A DNA stretch of 64,000 bases, from NCBI GenBank assembly GCA_027486345.1, contig JAIXPH010000064.1, forward strand, positions 1-64,000, read 5' to 3'. Made by a program: the position numbers and the translations under genes. Shown piece by piece: positions 62,690 to 64,000 of the stretch (its first letter is position 1; each line of letters begins with the position of its first letter). This DNA comes from Paracoccaceae bacterium. GTDB lineage: Bacteria; Pseudomonadota; Alphaproteobacteria; Rhodobacterales; Rhodobacteraceae. A model generated the notes under the pieces. The model did no database searches, was not told the origin of the DNA, and was given only the letters and a program-made list of their open reading frames with translations.

Positions 62690-64000
62690 TCAGTCCGTCG
62701 AGAAATGCAACTCGACCTGCATGCCGCCCTCGGTCCGCCGCACCAGACGCCCGCCGATCTGTTCCACCAGCGCGTCGATGATCGCACTGCCCGAACGGCG
62801 CGAGACACCCTCGGTCAGACCGATCCCGTCATCACCGATCTTCAGCATCACGCCCCCCGCCTCGCGCTGCAAAAGCAGGTGGATCACCCCGCCCTGGCGC
62901 CCCGGAAAGGCGTGTTTGACGGCATTGGTGATCAACTCCGCCGCGATGACGGCCAAGGGGGTGATCCGGTCCGGCCCCAAGAGGATGCCCGGCTGCAGAT
63001 CGCAGCGCACGGTGATGCCGCTTTCCTGCGGCACGACAGCCGGGCTTGCGGCGATGTCCGACAACATGGCGGCGAAATCGACATGGACCGCGTCCTTGGC
63101 TTGATGCATCAGGTCGTGCACATGGCTGATCGCCCCGATCCGCGCCTTGAGGGCGTCAGCGTCCAGCCCCTTGCCCCCGCGCAGTTGCAGATTGATGAGC
63201 GAGACGACCAGCGCCAGATTGTTCTTCACGCGGTGGTTCGTCTCGCGCATCAGGTGGATGCGCTGCTCGGCCAGACGCTCGGCGGATACGGCGCGCTCGC
63301 GAATCTTCTCGCGCGCGAAACGGTCGGCCAGCGAATGCCCGATCCGCTGGGCCGTGACCCAGAGAAATAACCCCATCAGGGCGAAGAGCGCCAGAATCGG
63401 CAGACCTTGCCGCGCGAATTCCCGCCAGACCAGCGCCTTCGGGACCCCGAAATTGGCAAAGAACGGCAAGGCCTTGCCCCAGCGAAAGCCATAGATGCGC
63501 GTGACGCGATCCGTCACCGCCGTCGCCTCGAAGGCGCCGGAGGGGCTGATCTGGGGATAGCGGCGACCGGGGACGTTCTCGGGCAGCAGCATCGGGGAGG
63601 CATCGAAATTCCGCAGCATCAGCATGCCGTCGCTGCGCGCAATCGAGGCGGCCTCGCCCTCGCGCACGGCGATGCCCTTGAGGAAACTCTGCACGAGGCC
63701 GGTGTCCAGCACCGACAGGGCGATCGCCTGCCCGCCGGGCACGTGGATCGGCGAAGAGATCAGGAACACATCCTTGCCGACCTGCCCGACCTGCCCCTCG
63801 GCCACCTCGCGACCGATCCACAGCGGTGCACCGGCAGACAGGGCATCGATGTGATCCTGCGGCAGGGCACTTGGCCCGTTCAGCGCGCTGTCGGACAGGA
63901 CGGCCCCGGCGCTGGACAGCACCTGCACCCGCATCAGCGATTGCTGCGCGCCCACGAGCGCTGACAGAAAGCCCCGAAACTCGGGCGTGGAGGCAAAGCC
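62690..64000 (-). CDS. HisKA_2/HWE-type sensor histidine kinase (N-terminus beyond right edge)
   Basis: About 436 C-terminal residues are visible; the frame stays open to the right edge. An extracytoplasmic sensor region (Cache-like, with GFLSALVGAQQSLMRVQVLSSAG) is followed by a membrane helix (GLPILALFALMGLFLWVTAQRIG). A coiled-coil linker and the phosphoacceptor box RETNHRVKNNLALV come next, then a HATPase_c domain with AELITNAVKHAF (N-box) and GDDGIGL (G1 box). This HRxKN pattern marks the HisKA_2 class common in alphaproteobacterial general stress and light sensing. Its response-regulator partner is not in the window. Confidence 0.88.
   Translation of the reverse strand, partial: GFASTPEFRGFLSALVGAQQSLMRVQVLSSAGAVLSDSALNGPSALPQDHIDALSAGAPLWIGREVAEGQVGQVGKDVFLISSPIHVPGGQAIALSVLDTGLVQSFLKGIAVREGEAASIARSDGMLMLRNFDASPMLLPENVPGRRYPQISPSGAFEATAVTDRVTRIYGFRWGKALPFFANFGVPKALVWREFARQGLPILALFALMGLFLWVTAQRIGHSLADRFAREKIRERAVSAERLAEQRIHLMRETNHRVKNNLALVVSLINLQLRGGKGLDADALKARIGAISHVHDLMHQAKDAVHVDFAAMLSDIAASPAVVPQESGITVRCDLQPGILLGPDRITPLAVIAAELITNAVKHAFPGRQGGVIHLLLQREAGGVMLKIGDDGIGLTEGVSRRSGSAIIDALVEQIGGRLVRRTEGGMQVELHFSTD

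Noticed and set aside
1-64000. CRISPR arrays, tRNA or rRNA genes, phage genes
   Set aside because: No regularly spaced direct repeats, tRNA-like cloverleaf, rRNA or phage structural motifs were noticed on reading. Dedicated scanners were not available.

Overview
The window looks like the chromosome of a GC-rich alphaproteobacterium, most likely a Rhodobacterales (Rhodobacteraceae) member. The base composition is roughly 60-65% G+C by eye. The L-rhamnose genes follow the order rhaR-S-T-P-Q-U-K with divergent rhaD-I, as I recall it from Rhizobium leguminosarum. Short overlapping stop/start codons (ATGA, TGATG) join almost all operon members. I see no rRNA, tRNA, CRISPR array or intact insertion sequence.

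Left half (1-32142): a surface-polysaccharide island. It opens with the N-terminal part of a very large, modular RTX-type secreted protein (1-3242, minus, cut by the left edge). Next come an IclR-type regulator, a winged-helix/TPR regulator and three small or secreted envelope proteins. YjbH/YjbF export-accessory genes and a Wza-Wzb-Wzc export/tyrosine-kinase operon follow. From 14770 to 32142 there is a cluster for an unusual capsule or exopolysaccharide: membrane-bound UDP-GlcNAc 4,6-dehydratase, initiating sugar transferase, hydrolysing 2-epimerase, MurJ-like flippase, MocA-type oxidoreductase, CMP-nonulosonate synthetase and a PtmA-like SDR. Opposite these runs a tightly coupled minus-strand operon: CBS-aminotransferase fusion, asparagine-synthase-like amidotransferase, HpcH/HpaI-type aldolase, NeuB-like synthase, PglD/NeuD-like acetyltransferase, GT-B-like transferase, acyltransferase-3 and a Wzy-like membrane protein. 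Together they provide a candidate for every step of a legionaminic-acid-type (nonulosonic acid) pathway plus assembly functions. The CBS-aminotransferase fusion and the embedded aldolase and amidotransferase are the least ordinary parts.

Middle (32485-45404): S-adenosylhomocysteinase with a strong terminator, an old-yellow-enzyme/FAD oxidoreductase, and an elaborate nested hairpin between convergent genes. Sugar-precursor genes follow (UDP-glucuronate 4-epimerase-like, phosphomannomutase, ManC), then a YdcF protein and a complete polyamine-type ABC transporter.

Right half (45405-64000): the L-rhamnose regulon (rhaI, rhaD, rhaR, rhaS, rhaT, rhaP, rhaQ, rhaU, rhaK) with a large symmetric operator between rhaD and rhaR. 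After it lies a GntR-controlled hydroxyproline-type catabolic operon (DapA-like deaminase, D-amino-acid dehydrogenase, proline-racemase-family enzyme with a Ser/Cys active site, two SDRs). A beta-propeller glycosidase-like protein and a HisKA_2/HWE-type sensor kinase, cut by the right edge, close the window.

Function calls rest on motif and family recognition only; no database search was run.
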